DNA from: UBA1413 sp964472165
GTDB taxonomy: Bacteria; Bacteroidota; Bacteroidia; Bacteroidales; Prolixibacteraceae
Direction: 5' to 3'
NCBI GenBank assembly: GCA_964472165.1
Contig: CAYYJE010000107.1
Coordinates: 1-10,026 of the forward strand
Length of the DNA stretch: 10,026 nt
Shown: positions 6,698 to 10,026 of the stretch, in pieces
Layout of the letters: each line of letters begins with the position of its first letter
Numbering within the stretch: position 1 is the first letter of the stretch
Position numbers and translations under genes: made by a program
The notes under the pieces: generated by a model
What the model was told of the DNA's origin: nothing
The model's database searches: none
Seen by the model: only the letters and a program-made list of their open reading frames with translations

Positions 6698-7093
6698 ATG
6701 CAAATCATGAACAAGTGGATAAAAATAGCTTTGCTGGTCATTTCGGTGGTGATGGTAATGTCGTGCCAATATGATTTTATTGCTCCCGACGATGCCCCTC
6801 CGGTGGATCCGGGGATTGAAGTAAGTTTCGCAACACAGATACTGCCCATCTTCACCGACAATAGCAATTGCACAGCGTGTCACAAGCCGGGTGGAAAGTC
6901 GCCCGATCTGACAACAGCCAATGCATATGCCCAGATTAACACCTCCAAATATATCAACCGTACTGCTCCTGATCAGAGTTTGATATACAAGGCAATTGCT
7001 CCGGGAGGGGGATTTGCCGGCCATAAGACGGTTACAACTGCCCAGGCTGCGCTGATTCTGGTGTGGATACAGCAGGGCGCAAAGAATAATTAA
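6698..7093 (+). CDS. Monoheme c-type cytochrome lipoprotein
   Basis: A small predicted lipoprotein of 131 aa. A hydrophobic leader ends in the lipobox VMSC, so Cys23 should be lipidated and the protein anchored in the outer membrane. A short Pro/Asp-rich linker (about 28-40) leads into a single-heme domain with CTACH at 58-62, preceded by ATQILPIFTDN, a pattern common in cytochrome domains of the form ILPIF...CxACH. No methionine follows the heme motif; His109 is the only histidine after it and is a possible distal ligand. ATG 6707 is an alternative start. The stop overlaps the next gene's ATG by one base (TAATG), so the cytochrome and the barrel are probably made together and may form one outer-membrane unit. 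Its exact partner and potential are unknown. Confidence 0.87.
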   Translation: MQIMNKWIKIALLVISVVMVMSCQYDFIAPDDAPPVDPGIEVSFATQILPIFTDNSNCTACHKPGGKSPDLTTANAYAQINTSKYINRTAPDQSLIYKAIAPGGGFAGHKTVTTAQAALILVWIQQGAKNN

Positions 7094-8046
7094 TGGATAA
7101 CGTGATGCTGAAAATGATAAGAAAAGCGGGATTTCTGTTTCTTTGGATGTGGGGAAGCATCCTGGCCGTAGCCCAGGAAGGTGACGGAGATACTGTGGTT
7201 GTACAAAAAGACCGGCCTGTGAGGTCACCATGGGAAAGCGGGTATCTCATCGACCAGCCAACATCCCTGATCCCTGTAAAAAATACGCTGGAGTTCGTGA
7301 TTCAGCACAAATTCGGCACCGTTGAAAACGGGAAATCTGACCTGTGGGGTCTGTATGCCCCGGGTTCGAATATCCGTTTAGGACTTAATTTTGTGGTGTT
7401 GAAAAACGTCCAGGCTGGCTGGGGTATTACAAAGAAGAATATGTACAACGACTTCAGTCTGAAATGGACCTTGCTGGAGCAGACACGCGCCAATACCATT
7501 CCGGTATCGGTTACCGTTTACGGGGTAATGGCCATTGACGGGAGAAGTAAATCCTATTTCGAGGGAATGCGTTACTATCATTCCTCCGAACCTGTGAATC
7601 CGCGGGTAGTTCATGACTTCAGGGCTGGGGGAAGGTTCAGTTATTTTTCACAGATGTTCATAGGCCGGAAATTTACCGAATGGTTGAGTTTGCAGGCCGG
7701 GGCCAGTTTCTCCCATTATAATCTGGTGGCGCTTACCGGCGATCACGATAAAATAGGGGCCCATATCGGAGGAAGAGTAAAATTTTCTCCTCAGAGTTCA
7801 TTTATTTTCAACTATGACGTACCTTTAAAAATCAAGGATATTTCTGAACAACGGGAGTGGATTGATCACCCCGAACCAAATTTGGCATTAGGTTTGGAGG
7901 TGTCTACCAGTACGCATGCATTCCAGATTTATCTGGGTGCTGCCGATGGCATCGTTCCGCAAGACCAACAGATGTTCAACCGCAACAAATGGCAGGACAA
8001 AGGAGTGGCTGTGGGATTTGTGATCACCCGTTTGTGGAATTTTTAA
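7093..8046 (+). CDS. DUF5777-like outer-membrane beta-barrel protein
   Basis: Predicted outer-membrane protein of 317 aa. A signal peptide covers about residues 1-28 (hydrophobic FLFLWMWGSILAVA, cleavage near Ala27/Gln28). The mature part has alternating polar and hydrophobic stretches typical of beta strands, such as LEFVIQHKFG, IRLGLNFVVL and LALGLEVSTST, and ends in an aromatic residue (RLWNF), as expected for barrel-assembly recognition. The segment about 60-100 matches my memory of the Bacteroidota family DUF5777, for which I know no proven function. It has no CXXCH motif. It overlaps the monoheme lipoprotein gene by 1 nt and is followed 14 nt later by a soluble cytochrome c, so it may hold or insulate cytochromes in the outer membrane. 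It is much smaller than MtrB-type porins. ATGs at 7105 and 7114 are alternative starts. Confidence 0.82.
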   Translation: MDNVMLKMIRKAGFLFLWMWGSILAVAQEGDGDTVVVQKDRPVRSPWESGYLIDQPTSLIPVKNTLEFVIQHKFGTVENGKSDLWGLYAPGSNIRLGLNFVVLKNVQAGWGITKKNMYNDFSLKWTLLEQTRANTIPVSVTVYGVMAIDGRSKSYFEGMRYYHSSEPVNPRVVHDFRAGGRFSYFSQMFIGRKFTEWLSLQAGASFSHYNLVALTGDHDKIGAHIGGRVKFSPQSSFIFNYDVPLKIKDISEQREWIDHPEPNLALGLEVSTSTHAFQIYLGAADGIVPQDQQMFNRNKWQDKGVAVGFVITRLWNF

Positions 8047-8060
8047 CCTCTTAAAAGAAA

Positions 8061-8486
8061 ATGTGTATGAAGATGAAAAAGAGTTTTGTTATCCTGCTCG
8101 TAATGGCAATAGCAGGAATGACCACCATGTCGTTTGTGGTTTCACAGGATCAGAAAAAGGGTGGCCCCTGGAATGTTCCTGCTGAATACAAAAGCAAGAA
8201 GAACCCTCATACCGGGCAGGCTGACCTGTTGCCGGTCGGGAAAATGCTTTGGGCGAAGCATTGTAAATCGTGTCATGGAAATATGGGATTGGGTGACGGA
8301 CCAAAGGCCGCAAGCCTGAAAACAAATCCCGGCAATTTTAAAGATGCTGCCTTCCAGGCCCAGAGCGACGGGGTCATCTATTACCAGTCGTTTGTGGGAC
8401 GCGATGAAATGCCCAATTTTGAAAAGAAGATTCCTGAAGATGAGGATCGCTGGGCTCTTGTGAACTTTATCAGAACCATGAAGTAA
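8061..8486 (+). CDS. Periplasmic class I-type monoheme cytochrome c
   Basis: A small exported electron carrier of 141 aa. The signal peptide covers about residues 1-29 with no lipobox cysteine, so the protein is probably soluble in the periplasm. CKSCH at 68-72 binds the heme, and Met117 in DEMPNF is the likely distal ligand, giving His/Met ligation as in class I cytochromes. GLGDGPKA just after the heme motif and the C-terminal helix DEDRWALVNFIRTM are typical of the fold. Three close in-frame ATGs (8061, 8067, 8073) leave the exact start open. It follows the barrel gene by 14 nt and lies just before a strong terminator, so it is the last gene of the upstream part of the cluster. By position and type it is the natural shuttle between the inner-membrane heptaheme protein and the outer-membrane cytochromes; that role is inferred. 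Confidence 0.93.
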   Translation: MCMKMKKSFVILLVMAIAGMTTMSFVVSQDQKKGGPWNVPAEYKSKKNPHTGQADLLPVGKMLWAKHCKSCHGNMGLGDGPKAASLKTNPGNFKDAAFQAQSDGVIYYQSFVGRDEMPNFEKKIPEDEDRWALVNFIRTMK

Positions 8487-8495
8487 TTTGTATTT

Positions 8496-8530
8496 AGTGG
8501 CTGTTTCTGGCGGAAACAGCCACTTTTTTT
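8496..8530 (+). terminator. Strong intrinsic terminator or attenuator between two cytochrome genes
   Basis: A perfect 12-bp stem (8496-8507 with 8513-8524), containing GGCTGTTTC and its complement, encloses a 5-nt loop and is followed by a T run at 8524-8530. It lies 10 nt after the cytochrome c stop and ends 14 nt before the heptaheme start codon, leaving no room for a separate promoter between the hairpin and that gene. Confidence 0.9.
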
Positions 8531-8544
8531 AATACTAAACCATC

Positions 8545-9489
8545 ATGCTAAACCATCAGTTAAAACTGGCTGCCATCCTGTTCCTGGGGGCGGTTTTCTC
8601 CAGCGGGGCAAAGGGACAGGCAATGCGTGATGAGAATAAGCATTGTCTGGAATGTCATGCCAGTCAAACCTATTCTTTTGTGAATGAATGGACAGAAAAA
8701 GAAGAGAGAAGGATCATGAATCCCTTTCACATTATTGATACCTCTCTTTACCTTTCAGGGGTTCACCAATCGTTTGCCTGTACCGACTGTCACTCTGCCG
8801 ATTACGGAAATTATCCCCATGCCCGTGAACTGAAACTTGAACCTTTGGCTACCTGCATCGATTGTCACGGCGGTGATGATACTTACGCCAAATATAATTT
8901 TGAGGAGATCGATGAGGATTTTCAGAAAAGTGTTCATTTTACCCACGGCGGTGAACATTTTACCTGCGGAAAATGTCACAATCAACACTATTATAAGGTG
9001 ATAGCCAGAAATAGTGTTAATATTTCCGACATTGTTTCTGCCGACAACCAGATGTGTTTGTCGTGCCACACCAATGCGGTCCGTTACCGGCTGACTTCCG
9101 TTCATGCGTATCCGGAGTTTAGCAGGGTACATGCCTGGCTCCCCAATCATGAACTCCATTTCAGAAGTGTAAGGTGTATCGATTGCCACACCTCGGTTAA
9201 GGATACCCTGATGATCCCCCACAACATCCTTGCAAAGGAACAGGCAGTGAAAAACTGTTCCGAATGCCATTCAACCAATTCCATGCTTAAGGCTACCTTG
9301 TACAAATATGAGAATCTGCAGTCCAGGGAATCCAGTGGCTTTCTGAGTGCCATCAAGCAGGAAAGGCCTTATATTATCGGAGCAAACCAGGTCCCGTTCT
9401 TCAAAATCCTGAGTGTATCATTGTTAATTGCTACCCTGATCGGGATTATTATCCATGCTTCTGCCCGCGTTTTCATCAAAAAAAAATAA
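8545..9489 (+). CDS. Heptaheme c-type cytochrome with C-terminal membrane anchor
   Basis: Predicted 314-aa electron-transfer subunit. An N-terminal signal peptide (about 1-26, cleavage near GQA) is followed by a periplasmic domain with seven CXXCH motifs starting at 34, 79, 104, 141, 171, 211 and 238. Thirteen additional histidines in that domain can supply distal ligands. A single hydrophobic helix at about 285-307 ends in a positive tail (RVFIKKK), which places the C-terminus in the cytoplasm and the hemes in the periplasm. His304 lies in this helix near the cytoplasmic side. The cytochrome b gene begins 7 nt after the stop, which strongly suggests a two-subunit quinol-oxidising complex, functionally comparable to other cytochrome b plus multiheme c modules. 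It lacks the catalytic signatures of nitrite or tetrathionate reductases that I could check, such as CXXCK. No clear Shine-Dalgarno sequence is present. Confidence 0.93.
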   Translation: MLNHQLKLAAILFLGAVFSSGAKGQAMRDENKHCLECHASQTYSFVNEWTEKEERRIMNPFHIIDTSLYLSGVHQSFACTDCHSADYGNYPHARELKLEPLATCIDCHGGDDTYAKYNFEEIDEDFQKSVHFTHGGEHFTCGKCHNQHYYKVIARNSVNISDIVSADNQMCLSCHTNAVRYRLTSVHAYPEFSRVHAWLPNHELHFRSVRCIDCHTSVKDTLMIPHNILAKEQAVKNCSECHSTNSMLKATLYKYENLQSRESSGFLSAIKQERPYIIGANQVPFFKILSVSLLIATLIGIIIHASARVFIKKK

Positions 9490-9495
9490 ACGGAA

Positions 9496-10026
9496 ATGGC
9501 TAGCAAAAGAATCTATTTTTATCCGCTGTGGCTGAGAATCTGGCATTGGATCAACGGCGCCGGGATTATTATCCTGATCATTACCGGATTTATTATGCAT
9601 TGGGGTATTCACGGATCATTCATTGATTTCAATTTTGCTGTTACCCTTCACAATATTACCGGAATTGTTGTCGCCATCAGCTATTTTTTCTTTTTTATCG
9701 GATCGTTTCTTTTTTACAACAGCCGGTATTACAGGATCAGGCTCAGGGGATGGCAAACCCGCATTTATAAACAGGCTCAATATTATATAATGGGCATGTT
9801 CAAAGGTGAAAAACCACCTTTCCCGGTTACCGAAAGAAGGAAATTCAATCCATTGCAGAAGACATCATATTTTTATACCATGTTTCTGATTCTTCCGCTG
9901 ATTGTTTTTACCGGTATCGGACTTATGTGGCCGGAACTTATTATCGATCAGGTATACAGATATAACGGGGTTTTCCTCACGGCCATGGTCCATGCAGCCC
10001 TGGGATTCATTCTCTTTTTGTTTCTG
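9496..10026 (+). CDS. Cytochrome b561-type membrane subunit (Ni-hydrogenase/thiosulfate reductase type), 3' end missing
   Basis: An open frame begins at ATG 9496 and runs off the window after 177 codons. The translation has at least four hydrophobic segments (about 20-38, 49-73, 127-145 and 158-177). Histidines suited to b-type heme ligation are His17 (WLRIWHWIN), His52 (LHNITG) and His166 (MVHAALG), and the motif KFNPLQK lies at 116-122. This matches the di-heme cytochrome b family of hydrogenase, formate dehydrogenase and thiosulfate reductase membrane subunits, which exchange electrons with the quinone pool. The fourth ligand expected in the last helix lies beyond the window. A gap of only 6 nt to the heptaheme gene indicates one transcript. 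It probably oxidises menaquinol and passes electrons to the heptaheme protein; the reverse direction cannot be excluded. Confidence 0.92.
   Translation, partial: MASKRIYFYPLWLRIWHWINGAGIIILIITGFIMHWGIHGSFIDFNFAVTLHNITGIVVAISYFFFFIGSFLFYNSRYYRIRLRGWQTRIYKQAQYYIMGMFKGEKPPFPVTERRKFNPLQKTSYFYTMFLILPLIVFTGIGLMWPELIIDQVYRYNGVFLTAMVHAALGFILFLFL

Noticed and set aside
8755..9270. Long open frame on the minus strand inside the heptaheme gene
   Set aside because: It is a shadow of the coding strand, which has signal peptide, seven heme motifs and a membrane anchor; the minus translation shows no recognisable domain.

Overview
The window looks like chromosomal DNA of a Bacteroidota bacterium, probably an anaerobic or facultative environmental lineage. 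This rests on a small outer-membrane barrel resembling the Bacteroidota family DUF5777, lipoproteins with a Gly-X-Y stretch straight after the lipid cysteine, genes mostly without a clear Shine-Dalgarno sequence, and one promoter resembling the TTTG/TAnnTTTG type. It is an inference; no rRNA or other marker is present. All supported genes lie on the + strand, and nothing looks mobile, CRISPR-like or like a structured RNA gene.

Region 1 (about 158-4458) is carA-carB, overlapping by ATGA. The pair encodes glutamine-dependent carbamoyl-phosphate synthetase for pyrimidine and arginine synthesis. Both proteins read as an unfused version of the animal enzymes (CAD/CPS1) more than of the E. coli enzyme, and the C-terminal MGS-like domain keeps several positions of the CPS1 N-acetylglutamate site.

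Region 2 (about 4525-5338) is a Crp/Fnr-family regulator. It starts at TTG behind a strong Shine-Dalgarno sequence. It has a cysteine-rich N-terminus and a central cysteine at the FNR Cys122 position, so it may sense oxygen or redox state through an Fe-S cluster. Just after it lie two TTGAC-containing sites 22 bp apart, upstream of a TATAAT box, spaced as expected for an activator acting on the next gene.

Region 3 (5510 to the window end) is an electron-transfer cluster. In order it encodes a hexaheme lipoprotein with a collagen-like stalk, a monoheme lipoprotein, a DUF5777-like beta-barrel, a soluble monoheme cytochrome c, a heptaheme cytochrome with a C-terminal membrane anchor, and a cytochrome b561-type membrane subunit cut off by the window edge. 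Together they carry 15 CXXCH motifs. The most coherent reading is a route from menaquinol (cytochrome b plus heptaheme protein) through the periplasm (soluble cytochrome c) to the outer membrane (barrel plus lipoprotein cytochromes), possibly to the cell surface, switched by the adjacent FNR-like protein. No catalytic reductase subunit is visible, so the terminal acceptor is unknown. A strong intrinsic terminator sits only 14 nt before the heptaheme gene and may set the ratio between the outer-membrane and inner-membrane halves.
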